A DNA stretch of 64,000 nt from Rhizobium sp. R711 (lineage in GTDB: Bacteria > Pseudomonadota > Alphaproteobacteria > Rhizobiales > Rhizobiaceae). The notes beneath the pieces were generated by a model. That model searched no databases. It saw only the letters and a program-made list of their open reading frames with translations, and was not told the origin of the DNA. Both the position numbers and the translations under genes were made by a program. Numbering within the stretch: position 1 is the first letter of the stretch; each line of letters opens with the position of its first letter. The stretch spans positions 434,001 through 498,000 of the forward strand of contig NZ_LOKZ01000001.1 in NCBI RefSeq assembly GCF_002211365.1. The letters run 5' to 3'. This document shows, piece after piece, positions 19,951 through 28,372 of this stretch.

Positions 19951-20053
19951 ATGACAGGGGAGACTTCTCTTCCGCGACACCGGATGTGGCGAGAGGGATC
20001 AGGATAGCGGCTGCTGTGGCGATCGTTTTGAGCGTGGTGCGTCTGTTGATCAT
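19148..20053 (-). CDS. MBL-fold protein with degenerate zinc site
   Basis: A 301-residue exported protein. The ATG at 20053 starts a twin-arginine-like leader (NRRTTLKTIATAAAILIPLA) ending near residue 27. The fold is metallo-beta-lactamase-like (AVLIDSSFSFLDGKLVADAI; KIVVPGHTTSTWP). At the place of the usual HxHxDH zinc motif it reads TTNDPDYYFGL (90-100), so most zinc ligands there are gone, while the later PGH histidine is kept. Hydrolase activity is therefore doubtful. Last of three genes with the DsbA-like and NAD(P)-binding genes. A broken near-copy lies at 23762-24567. Confidence 0.72.
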   Translation of the reverse strand: MINRRTTLKTIATAAAILIPLATSGVAEEKSPLSWTAFKATEAGFLRAPVLVTGQTEAVLIDSSFSFLDGKLVADAIRASGKHLTTIYITTNDPDYYFGLAPVHQAFPDARILAASDTVALMRKKAEGKIETWSPVLGDNGPKSVSDLIFPEASDINTLSVDGEKLEIVTAPGVKDRGRYIWVPSLHAVFGGVAVFGGMYPWVADLPTVEERKAWRAALDDILARKPKIVVPGHTTSTWPTDASGVSYTRDYLIAFDAEAAKAADSKALIAAMEKLYPNAAMPISLELGAKVAKGEMTWGQ

Positions 20054-20171
20054 CGTAGATTTCCGAGGTTTGTGGAAAGGGGCAACTCTGGGCTTAAGGC
20101 AGAGAGGCGCAGCCGACACCCGAATGATGTCGGCACCGCTGGAGCTGAAGATTCATTTTTGGAAGATTGAA

Positions 20172-20777
20172 TTAGTAACCGACGGTGAACCGCTGCCTGA
20201 CGTGGGCCGGAGCTTCGATCTCGTCAACCAGTGCAACGGCGAAGTCCTCGAAGGAAATGCTGCTGCCGTGTTGGTTCGTCAGCAGTTCGTCCTTGCCGAG
20301 GCGGAAGGTGCCGCTCCGATCGCCGGGGACGAATGCGGCCGAAGGCGACAGGAAGGTCCAGTCGAGATCGTTTTCGCCCTTGAGCTTGTTAAGATAGTCG
20401 ACGCCGCCCTGCGCTTCGGATTTGTAGATTTCGGGGAATTGCGGCGTGTTCACGAGGAGGACGCCCGGAGCGACTTCAAGGCTGCCTGCCCCACCCACCA
20501 CATAGTAGCGACGAACGCCGGAGGCCTTGACGGCGCCGATCAGCTTGTCCGGACTGGCGGAGAAATGCACCGAACTGATGACCGCGTCATGACCATTGAG
20601 AATCTCTGCTAGAGCTTCAGGTGCACCGATATCGCCTGCGGCGGCGGCAACGTTCGGCAGCGATGCGACCCTGGACGGATCTCGGGCAATTGCCGTGACG
20701 ATGTGGCCGCGAGCGGACAATTCGGACAGGATGCGGGAGCCGGCCTGGCCGGAAGCTCCGACAAGAGCAATTTTCAT
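20172..20777 (-). CDS. NAD(P)H-binding SDR-like protein (NmrA/YwnB type)
   Basis: A 201-residue atypical short-chain dehydrogenase. It starts MKIALVGASGQAGSRI, a complete dinucleotide-binding GxxGxxG motif at 7-13, with AGGAG upstream of the ATG at 20777. The sequence keeps VTAIARDPSRV and DAVISSVHF, typical of NAD(P)-binding sensors and reductases of the NmrA/YwnB group. Middle gene of a putative three-gene operon, 29 bp after the DsbA-like gene. Substrate unknown. Confidence 0.78.
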   Translation of the reverse strand: MKIALVGASGQAGSRILSELSARGHIVTAIARDPSRVASLPNVAAAAGDIGAPEALAEILNGHDAVISSVHFSASPDKLIGAVKASGVRRYYVVGGAGSLEVAPGVLLVNTPQFPEIYKSEAQGGVDYLNKLKGENDLDWTFLSPSAAFVPGDRSGTFRLGKDELLTNQHGSSISFEDFAVALVDEIEAPAHVRQRFTVGY

Positions 20778-20805
20778 GATGGTACTCCTAGTTGGGATGG
20801 ATGGT

Positions 20806-21474
20806 TCAGGCGGCTGCAGAGAGCTCGTCGAGCGTTGCAACGACGCGCGCCGGACCGTGATAGAGATCCTCGCCATTGAGGACATGGGGCTTGCCGTTGA
20901 CGATCGCGACGAGTTGCGGAACTCCGCGAATGCCGAGGATGTTCATTTGACGCTGGCTATCTTCCATGCGCTTCAGCGTGCGCTCCCTCAGATCGGCGTC
21001 GCTCCGAAGCCTTTCGTCGAACGTCTCGGCGGTCAGTTCGATGCCGTGCTCTGCGGCTACCCGAGCAGTAACCTTCGCGACCTCATGCGGATTGGACGTG
21101 TCACGCCCTTCGACATAGCGAGCAATCTGAACGGCATGCAGGAAACGAGGCTCGATCGTCATATCACTTTCGCCAAGGGCGGTGAGCGCAAGCGTGGCAG
21201 GCCCTGAATCGAAGATCCCGTTTGGGGCCAGCAGGACGTTCCGAAGGTATTCTTCGGAAAAACGCTGCCCCGTCAGGCTCTGGATCCGCTGGTCGTTGCG
21301 CCAGGCGTGGTCAGCGATCGACGAGATCGGCCGCCCGCCGACGAACAATCCGGACGGGCGCATCTTGAGCTTGTCTGCGAACTTATCGGCGAGGCCAGCG
21401 AGTGCTGGTGCGCTTGCGTAGCACCAGCCGCAGAAAGGGTCGAAAAAATATTGAAGTTCGATGTCGGTGGTCAC
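20806..21474 (-). CDS. DsbA-family (FrnE-like) thiol oxidoreductase
   Basis: A 222-residue thioredoxin-fold protein without a signal peptide, so probably cytoplasmic. The GTG at 21474 follows AAGGAGA; a longer ATG start at 21519 lacks a good site. The redox motif FCGWC (Cys15, Cys18) sits in the first strand-helix, and GIRGVPQLV near 182-190 supplies the cis-proline loop. The helical insertion is typical of the DsbA/FrnE group, which also includes glutathione-dependent isomerases. First gene of an operon divergent from a LysR regulator. Confidence 0.8.
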   Translation of the reverse strand: MTTDIELQYFFDPFCGWCYASAPALAGLADKFADKLKMRPSGLFVGGRPISSIADHAWRNDQRIQSLTGQRFSEEYLRNVLLAPNGIFDSGPATLALTALGESDMTIEPRFLHAVQIARYVEGRDTSNPHEVAKVTARVAAEHGIELTAETFDERLRSDADLRERTLKRMEDSQRQMNILGIRGVPQLVAIVNGKPHVLNGEDLYHGPARVVATLDELSAAA

Positions 21475-21569
21475 TGCGATCTCCTTGTGTTGAGGAGAAT
21501 GTAATGTTGCAGAGTTCAAAGATAAACGTCACTATGGTCCACACAATGTTGCATGGATCGAGCAAATAG

Positions 21570-22451
21570 ATGGACCGGATAATCGCTTCAAAAGTTCTGT
21601 TGAAGACCATCGAGCGCGGAAGCGCTTCCGGCGCGGCCGAGGAGCTCGGCATGTCTCGAGCGATGGCGTCGCGTTATATAGCGTGCATCGAAGACTGGTC
21701 GGGAACCCGGCTTCTCCACCGCACCACGCGACAGCTCAGCTTGACGTCCGCCGGTGAACGCGTTCTCGAGTTGTGTAAGGAAATCGTCCGCGTTGCCGAC
21801 GCGGTGACGGAGGTCGCCAAGCATGCCGATACTCCGCACGGTCCCCTTCGGGTGACGGCACCGAGCATCCTCGCCGAAGCACAGCTCGTCCCGCTTCTTT
21901 CCGAATTTGCGGACGTCTATCCGCGCATCAAAGTCGATTTGCAGGTTTCCGATCGGGCGGTCGACCTGGTGCAGGATCGCATCGATGTGGCGATACGGAT
22001 CGCCAACCACCTCGACCCATCCCTGATCGCGAAAAGGCTGGGACAGTGCCCGTCGCGGCTCTACGCGTCACCAGGTTATCTTAAGGAATTCGGAACTCCA
22101 TCAGGACCGGAGGATCTCGACGGCCATAGGTGTCTCACCTACACCCGCCTTGGCGGAGCGGAATGGTCGCTGAAGAATCTCGGGACGCAGCTCGTCGTTG
22201 CTGTGGGGGGAGCTTTCCAGACCAACGACGCCGTCGCGCTCCGACGTGCCGCGCTGTCCGGCCTGGGCATCGCGATGCTTCCATGTTTCGCCGCCGATCA
22301 GGAGGTTGATGCGGGTAGGCTGGCGGTTGTCTTGCCGGAGTGGGAGCCGAGCACCCTTGGAATCTATGCTCTCTATGTTTCCCGAAGGCATCTCCCGATG
22401 GCAGCACGGGCGCTTATCGATTTCTTGGAAGCGCGGCTACCGGACGAATAG
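21570..22451 (+). CDS. LysR-family transcriptional regulator
   Basis: A 293-residue LysR protein. The winged helix-turn-helix occupies about 5-62 (SASGAAEELGMSRAMASRYI; RLLHRTTRQLSLTSAGERVL), followed by the inducer-binding domain (GPLRVTAPSILAEAQLVPLL onward). It belongs to the AaeR/CrgA-like branch that often controls a divergent enzyme gene. It faces the DsbA-SDR-MBL operon across a 95-bp gap, where both promoters and its binding site should lie. Confidence 0.9.
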   Translation: MDRIIASKVLLKTIERGSASGAAEELGMSRAMASRYIACIEDWSGTRLLHRTTRQLSLTSAGERVLELCKEIVRVADAVTEVAKHADTPHGPLRVTAPSILAEAQLVPLLSEFADVYPRIKVDLQVSDRAVDLVQDRIDVAIRIANHLDPSLIAKRLGQCPSRLYASPGYLKEFGTPSGPEDLDGHRCLTYTRLGGAEWSLKNLGTQLVVAVGGAFQTNDAVALRRAALSGLGIAMLPCFAADQEVDAGRLAVVLPEWEPSTLGIYALYVSRRHLPMAARALIDFLEARLPDE

Positions 22452-22497
22452 GACCTTCGAGCTCAGATTGCGCCCGCCAGGTCGCAGGATGATCTCA

Positions 22498-22701
22498 TCA
22501 GAAAGCCAATTGTACCTTCATTGATTTTGCTCTGTCGGCTGCAGTTTCGAAGGCCTTGAGGGCGTCGTTGATGGGGAAGATGGCTGTGAGCAGCGGTATG
22601 AGGTCGACGCGGCGCTTGACGATCAGGTCGACGGCGAGGCCGAATTCCTCGTGGAAGCGGAAGGTGCCCTTCATCTCGATTTCCTTGACGAACACGGTCA
22701 A
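22498..22701 (-). pseudogene. C-terminal fragment of an L-idonate 5-dehydrogenase-like gene
   Basis: Sixty-seven codons matching the end of zinc-type alcohol dehydrogenases of the idonate 5-dehydrogenase group: KEIEMKGTFRFHEEFGLAVD, then a typical ending DALKAFETAADRAKSMKVQL. All upstream parts (zinc sites and nucleotide fold) are missing, so this is a relic. It lies in a decayed zone next to a broken HxlR gene. Confidence 0.75.
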
Positions 22702-22706
22702 TCGGC

Positions 22707-22970
22707 TTGCAATATTCGTTTTCTACTTCTCTTGGACGGCCCTTGGGCCACCCTCATAATTCGAGAGCTTCTGCGCGCCCGCTGCGTTTCACGGGAATGA
22801 GGAGTTTGAAAAGCGTCAGCGCTCATACGCTTACGCACCGGCTGAAGCGGTTTGAAGAAAACGGCATCGTGACACGCACGGCATACGCTGAGACTTCTCC
22901 GCGGGTCGTGTACGAATTGACGTCGCTGGGAAAATCACTGGAGCCAATCTTGCTCAACATGAACAGCTGA
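22707..22970 (+). pseudogene. Broken HxlR-family regulator
   Basis: The open frame ends with a clear HxlR winged-helix tail: LTHRLKRFEENGIVTRTAY, PRVVYELTSLGKSLEPIL. The preceding helix is in another frame, where LLLLDGPWATLIIRELLRA reads like the family's N-terminal helix before running to a stop. So at least one frameshift (about 22775-22795) has occurred, and the start is also missing. Non-functional as it stands. Confidence 0.68.
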
Positions 22971-23761
22971 AAGGACAACTCAATTGCAGGTCCGTCCGGC
23001 TCATCGAGCGTGTCCGCAATGAGGGTACATGGCGCAATCGGATGCCGACGCCGCTCCGAACGAAATGACGGAAGGCGATCTTGAGACTGCCGTACTTTGG
23101 CGCGCGCGTTGATCGCAAAGCGTTTCGTATCAATCCAATCTGTCTGAGCAGTTGAGGGATACGAACCGCCGTTCGGCGGGCAAGAATCTTCTTAACATCA
23201 ACGACTTCGGACATCATAGGAATAGCGGGTCATTGAAGATCACAGCTTTTGCATCTGATGACTTTGCCGCCAGCTGCAGCCGGCGCAAACCTGGTCAACT
23301 GTCCGGGAGCACCGTTATCATTAGCGCAGCAGCACCTGCGATGTTTATTTTCCCCAGCCGTTTCAATGGAGTTCCGCGAGTGAAGGCGTCCTCGACGCCG
23401 TCAGATGGGCAGCCGGAGGACGAGCCACAATCATTTTCGGCAGAGTCATATTGGCCGTAATTCGCAACTCTGATTTATGATTTGCGGTAATGATGACCTC
23501 GCCCTTCTATCGAAACTGCCCTTGAGCGCGCGTGTTAGAGTGCGCCGGCTTTCAGATGTTGGAGAGCGTCCCGACACTTGAAAAGCCTGAAATCGCCTAA
23601 GAAGAGGCGACGCCGAAGCGATCTGTAGCGACGTCCAATCGAATTGCTCGGGCACTCCCGAGTAATTCGATGCCGCTCCGATCTGTGTTCGGCGGCAGAA
23701 TATCTTCCGGCCGCCGGCCGCCGAGCGAGCCAACCTCGCGGCCACGCCGTTCGCCGCTCTT
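22971..23761. other. Decayed intergenic zone
   Basis: About 790 bp between the HxlR relic and the broken MBL copy. Short frames on both strands lack ribosome sites and give no family I recognise. Base composition is similar to the flanks. Probably leftover DNA from earlier rearrangements. Confidence 0.45.
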
Positions 23762-24567
23762 TTCACTGACCCCAGGTCATTTCGCCCTTGGCGACTTTCG
23801 CACCCAGTTCCAGCGAAATCGGCATGGGCAGCGTTTGGATAAAGTTTCTCCATAGCGGCGATCAATGCCTTTGAGGCTGCGGCCTTGGCTGCCTCGGCGT
23901 CAAATGCGATCAGGTAATCACGGGTGTAGCTGACGCTGGAAGCATCCGTCGGCCATGTGGACGTGGTGTGACCCGGGACAACGATCTTGGGCTTGCGAGC
24001 GAGGATGTCGTCAAGCGCCGCGCGCCAAGCGTTTCGTTCCTCGACTGTCGGAAGATCGACGACCCAGGGATACATGCCGCCGAAGACCGCCACACCGCCG
24101 AACACGGCGTGGAGCGATGGAACCCAGATATAGCGACCGCGATCCTTGAGGCCGGGCGCGGTGATGATTTCCAGCTTCTCGCCATCAACTGACAGCGTGT
24201 TGATGTCGCTCGCTTCCGGGAAAATGAGATCGGAGACCGACTTCGGACCGTTGTCGCCCAGAACAGGCGACCAGGTCTTGATCTTGCCTTCAGCCTTCTT
24301 CCTCATCAGTGCGACGGTGTCGGAAGCAGCAAGGATGCGAGCATCCGGAAAGGCCTGATGGACGGGTGGCGAGGCCGAAGTAGTAGTCGGGATCGTTCGT
24401 GGTGATATAGATTGTGGTCAGGTGCTTGCCGCTGGCCCTGATGGCATGAACGACAAGCTTACCGTCTAAAAAGCTGAAGCTCGAGTCGATAAGTACCGCT
24501 TCGGTCTGCCCGGTAACAAGAACCGGAGCACGCAGGACGCCCGCTTCGGTGGCCTTGAACGCCGTCC
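23762..24567 (-). pseudogene. Broken duplicate of the MBL-fold gene (repeat copy 2)
   Basis: Near-identical to 19147-19950. Relative to that copy it has an extra G near 23826-23828 and another near 24366-24369, each shifting the frame. It also lacks the first ~34 codons: similarity stops at 24567, just after GAACGCCGTCC. The longest remaining frame reads from MRKKAEGKIKTWSPVLGDNG and runs off into unrelated sequence after the first insertion. No functional protein is expected. Confidence 0.88.
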
Positions 24568-24985
24568 GTCCTCACGATCGTGCCGACCTTCAGTTCGCGC
24601 ATCCGTATCTTCAGATGTCGATTTAGTCAAACAAATTGATACCCCAGCAGATCTTTCTAAGAGATATGATCTGTTTCCAGACCTCCTTAACGCGCCATGG
24701 CCGGCGAAGGAGCATTCCGGTAAATTTTTCTCTTCGATACATGACTTGTTAAAGCCGGCCCTATTCCCGCTCGCTCTGGTGCAGAAACAATGGAACGTGC
24801 CCAAACAAGACCTTTCATCACGCCACTTCATCAAAAAAACCCGGAATTCGGCGAGCTGCATGCCGATCACATCGAAGCGGGTGCTGGACAACGTCCGCGC
24901 CCGCTTGCTCATCTACTGTAAGCCGCCACCGATCCTGAATGGCCGCATCGATTGGACAGCGATCGATCAGGCCTGCTAGGTTCAT
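24568..24985. other. Unassigned stretch next to the pseudogene
   Basis: About 420 bp. A plus-strand frame of 77 codons (24746-24979) ends PPPILNGRIDWTAIDQAC, which has the look of a real protein fragment (perhaps of a recombinase-type protein), but I cannot assign it and it lacks a ribosome site. The left edge is the break point of the duplicated MBL segment. Confidence 0.35.
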
Positions 24986-25915
24986 TCATGCGTAGCGCAG
25001 CAAAGCCTCGATCTCCGCGCGCGACGGCATGGCGGGGGCTGTGCCCTGCCGGGTTACGGCGATCGCTGCAGTCGCGCAGCCGAAACGGATGGCCGCGACC
25101 GCCGCATGTCCTTCTGAGGTCGCCGTCGCAAAGCCGCCCAGAAACGCGTCTCCGGCGCCAGTTGTGTCGATGGGATTGCCCGCCGAGAATGCAGGTACGA
25201 ATTCGCTCTGTCCCGCCGTGTGATAGAGCGCGCCGCGTGCGCCGAGCGTGATGATAGCTGCACGCGCGCCACGCTTTACAAGGATGTCGGCGGCCGCGCG
25301 CGCTTGTTCATCGCTTTCGATCGCATGGCCCACCAGTTCGGCTGCTTCCACCTCGTTCGGTACGATGAAATCGCATAAGCCATAGATGCTGTCCGGAATG
25401 GTGTGGGCGGGTGCTGGGTTGAAAATCGTCGTGACACCTGCCTTTTTTGCTATCGACAGGCCATGCATGGCCGCATCGAGCGGCTGTTCGAGCTGCGTCA
25501 TGAAAATGGCCGCACCTTCGATCTCGCCCCGGCTCGCGTCGACATCTTCGATGCCGATCAGCCCCGCCGCACCAGGCACGACAATGATTGCATTATCGCC
25601 GCTCACTTCGTCGACAAAGATGAAAGCGGCGCCCGTGGAAACGCCCTCCATTTTCACAACATTCGCTTTGAGGCCCGCCGCCTTATAAGCAGCAAGGGCC
25701 ATCTCACCGAACGGGTCATTGCCGACACGCGAAATGAACGTCACCTTGCCGCCGGCCCTGGCCGCGGCAATCGCTTGGTTGGAGCCCTTGCCTCCCGGGC
25801 CGAGTGTGAAACCAGATCCCATCAGCGTCTCGGCGATGTGGGGCAGGCGCTTGGCCTTGTAGGCAGTGTCAGCGGCAAAAATGCCCAGAATGACAATTCC
25901 GCTTTTTTCGCTCAT
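24986..25915 (-). CDS. rbsK: Ribokinase (PfkB family sugar kinase)
   Basis: A 309-residue sugar kinase. The ATG at 25915 has GGAGGAGG upstream and overlaps the previous stop codon (ATGA). Family motifs: GPGGKGSNQAIAAARAGG near 38-55 for substrate, and NPIDTTGAGDAFLGGFA near 246-262 with the catalytic Asp and anion hole. It should phosphorylate the incoming sugar with ATP. Last gene of the operon 31201 to 24986, after a RbsD/FucU mutarotase. Ribose is the default guess, but the CUT1 transporter is atypical for ribose, so another pentose or related sugar is possible. Confidence 0.88.
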   Translation of the reverse strand: MSEKSGIVILGIFAADTAYKAKRLPHIAETLMGSGFTLGPGGKGSNQAIAAARAGGKVTFISRVGNDPFGEMALAAYKAAGLKANVVKMEGVSTGAAFIFVDEVSGDNAIIVVPGAAGLIGIEDVDASRGEIEGAAIFMTQLEQPLDAAMHGLSIAKKAGVTTIFNPAPAHTIPDSIYGLCDFIVPNEVEAAELVGHAIESDEQARAAADILVKRGARAAIITLGARGALYHTAGQSEFVPAFSAGNPIDTTGAGDAFLGGFATATSEGHAAVAAIRFGCATAAIAVTRQGTAPAMPSRAEIEALLRYA

Positions 25916-26373
25916 CTGACGACCTCCTCCGCTGGAATGACGCCTTTGGTTAGGAGGAAGCATCCGTAGAACCGCAGCTCGCCCGTTGCAATGACGCAAT
26001 AGGCCTTCTTGGCGATGTCATAAAATGCCATCCGTTCGATTGGATACATGGGCGAAGGCTTGGCTTCCACACGGTCGACAATGGCTTGGACCTCCTGTTG
26101 GATCGACGGAATTTCATGCGGCTTGCCGATCACTTCCATGCGCCCCACCGAAGGCTGGATCGGCGTGTCGAGGGGCAAGACGGAAAGGATCGCATCAACC
26201 GCCTGAGGCGCGGGGATGTTTTCCATGGTCAGCAGCTTACCCAGGCGGGTCTCGCGGGCTATCGATTCCGATGGAAAGTTCATGTCGGAAATGACGAGAT
26301 AGTCGCCGTGTCCCATCTTGCAAAGCGCTTGAAGAATGTCGCCGTTGAGTTCGGCCCGAATTCCCTTAAGCAT
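25912..26373 (-). CDS. RbsD/FucU-family sugar mutarotase
   Basis: A 153-residue protein of the RbsD/FucU family, which interconverts sugar anomers before phosphorylation. The N-terminal KMGHGDYLVISDMNFP (19-34) carries the conserved histidine and Asp, and GELRFYGCFLLTKGVI near the end is the family's C-terminal loop. It is nearer FucU in length and sequence than short RbsD. Translationally coupled to the kinase gene downstream. Confidence 0.85.
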   Translation of the reverse strand: MLKGIRAELNGDILQALCKMGHGDYLVISDMNFPSESIARETRLGKLLTMENIPAPQAVDAILSVLPLDTPIQPSVGRMEVIGKPHEIPSIQQEVQAIVDRVEAKPSPMYPIERMAFYDIAKKAYCVIATGELRFYGCFLLTKGVIPAEEVVR

Positions 26374-26418
26374 TGATTTTCCATCCTTTCCTGATAGCCG
26401 GAAAACCGGCTGTGTGCT

Positions 26419-27444
26419 TCAATTTGTATGGCTGACAACAGTCTTCAGTTGGGGGCATGGCCCGCTCGAACCGCGTACAATCAGTGAACCGTCAACCATT
26501 TCGTCTCCGCTGCCCGGGGGTTCATCAAGGAGCAGACCAACCGCACGGCGTGCCAGCATATCGGCCGGCTGGCGTATTGTCGTCAGCCGCGGCACGACAA
26601 GATTGGCGAGCGAGATGTCGTCAAAACCCGTAACCGAGAGCTTTCGCGGCACGTCAATCTTCAGGTCCCGGGCAGCGCGTAGCGCGCCGATAGCCTGCTG
26701 GTCGCTGGCAGCCGCAATCGCCGTTGGACGACCGAGCGTCGGGCGCGAGAGCAGCTCGCGAGCAATTCGTTCACCGGAATCGTAATCGAATTTGCCATGA
26801 ACGATTTCGAGTTCAACGGGTTCGCCAATCTTGCCAAAGCGCGCGATTTTGCTCACGAAGCCCTCCTGGCGCATGCGCCCGGCCTCGGTATTGGCCGGGC
26901 CGGCGATGTAGGTGATGCGGCGGTGACCGAGCCCATAGAGATGATCCGCGATCAGCGCAGCCGCTTGCGCATGGTTGGTCGATACCAGCGGAAAGGCGCC
27001 GAAGCGCCTATCCAGCGATATGATCGGAACCGGTGCTTCAAAGTGCAGGCCCGGGCTGTCGCTTGAAGCCACCACGATGATACCGCGCACCGACCGGTCG
27101 AGAAAAGCCATCACGTGGCTCTGTTCCGCCTCGCGATCGTCATGCGAGCTTGCAAGCATGAGGCTATGCCCGCATTCAAGCGACGCCCGCTCCACGCTTG
27201 CCGCAAGCTGCGCGAAGAAGGGATTGGTAATGTCAGGAACAATGAGACCTATGACATTCGTTCTGTTGGTGCGCAGGGCTCTCGCCGTCACATTCGGCCG
27301 GTAACCCAACGCAGAAATGGCGCCGTTTACCTTTTCGCGCAAGATGGGTTTGACCGCGGTTTCGCCAGAAAGCACACGTGAAACGGTGCCCACGGATACG
27401 CCCGCATATTCGGCGACATCCTTGACGGTGGGCATCTTTGACAT
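26419..27444 (-). CDS. LacI-family transcriptional regulator of the sugar operon
   Basis: A 341-residue LacI repressor. The helix-turn-helix VKDVAEYAGVSVGTVSRVLS (7-26) and hinge YRPNVTARALRTNRT precede the effector domain (NVIGLIVPDITNPFFAQLAA). It sits inside the operon, 17 bp after the second permease and before the mutarotase, so it is autoregulated if it binds the operon promoter. Two identical ATGAAACGTTTCAT palindromes upstream of the binding-protein gene are typical LacI-class sites and its likely operators. Confidence 0.9.
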   Translation of the reverse strand: MSKMPTVKDVAEYAGVSVGTVSRVLSGETAVKPILREKVNGAISALGYRPNVTARALRTNRTNVIGLIVPDITNPFFAQLAASVERASLECGHSLMLASSHDDREAEQSHVMAFLDRSVRGIIVVASSDSPGLHFEAPVPIISLDRRFGAFPLVSTNHAQAAALIADHLYGLGHRRITYIAGPANTEAGRMRQEGFVSKIARFGKIGEPVELEIVHGKFDYDSGERIARELLSRPTLGRPTAIAAASDQQAIGALRAARDLKIDVPRKLSVTGFDDISLANLVVPRLTTIRQPADMLARRAVGLLLDEPPGSGDEMVDGSLIVRGSSGPCPQLKTVVSHTN

Positions 27445-27460
27445 TGCCTACGTCCCGCAG

Positions 27461-28372
27461 CTACTTCACCGCGCCGGCGGTCATTCCGGCGATAATGTGC
27501 TTTTCCAGCACGACACCGACAAAGACCAGCGGAAGGATGCCGGCGGTGGAAAGGGCGGCCATCGACCACCAATTGATGCCCTGGCTGCCTGTCTGGCTGG
27601 CAATCATGACAGGGAGTGTATTGGTATTGGTCGAGGTCAGCAGTGCTGCGAAGAAATACTCATTCCAGCACAGGATCAGCGCCAGCAGAAACGCGGCCAC
27701 CATCCCCGGCAGGACAAGGGGCACGATGATACGGCCAAATGCGCCCCAGATCGATAGGCCATCAACGAGCGCAGCCTCCTCTAGCTCGACGGGCACCGTG
27801 GCGAATTGGTCGCGCATAATCCAGACGACGATCGGCAGAACCATCAGCGTATAGACGGCAATCATGCCTGCATAGGTGTCAAGCAGCGCCAGTTGCTTGT
27901 AGAGAACCAGAAATGGCAGGGCGAGGACGACCGGCGGCATAATGAGCTGCGACAGAAAGAAAAAGGAAATATCGGAGTTGCGCATATAGCCGAACTTGTA
28001 GGAAAAGCGGCTGAGGCCGTAGGCGGCGAGTGATCCTAGCACGACTGCGAGAGCCGATGCCGTGACGGATATGATGACGCTATTCCAGAGCCTGCGCATA
28101 AACTCGTCACGTACCGTCGAAATTTGGAAAATCGTATCGGGGGAAAGCCCGAGTGAACGCCAGCCGAGCCAGCTGGGGGAAAAGTTGAACCAAGGGATGA
28201 GATTGCCACGCATGACATCTGCGGCAGTTTTGAACGAGGTCGATACGGTCCAAAACAGCGGAAAGATGCAGACAAAGGTCCAGACGACGAGCAGGCCGTA
28301 GACGACCAAACGCATGGCCCACCACCGAACGCGCTGGCCTCTTGCGTATTTTTCGAAATCGATCGACGTCAT
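27461..28372 (-). CDS. CUT1 sugar ABC transporter permease (MalG type)
   Basis: A 303-residue inner-membrane permease with six predicted helices. The EAA coupling loop is visible as LEEAALVDGLSIWGAFGRII near 196-215. The start codon overlaps the stop of the MalF-type gene. It forms a heterodimer with that protein and is powered by the ATPase encoded divergently at 31555. Confidence 0.9.
   Translation of the reverse strand: MTSIDFEKYARGQRVRWWAMRLVVYGLLVVWTFVCIFPLFWTVSTSFKTAADVMRGNLIPWFNFSPSWLGWRSLGLSPDTIFQISTVRDEFMRRLWNSVIISVTASALAVVLGSLAAYGLSRFSYKFGYMRNSDISFFFLSQLIMPPVVLALPFLVLYKQLALLDTYAGMIAVYTLMVLPIVVWIMRDQFATVPVELEEAALVDGLSIWGAFGRIIVPLVLPGMVAAFLLALILCWNEYFFAALLTSTNTNTLPVMIASQTGSQGINWWSMAALSTAGILPLVFVGVVLEKHIIAGMTAGAVK

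Noticed and set aside
19147..24567. Composite transposon bounded by the repeat pair
   Set aside because: The repeats are parts of an ordinary gene; no transposase, terminal inverted repeats or target duplications seen.
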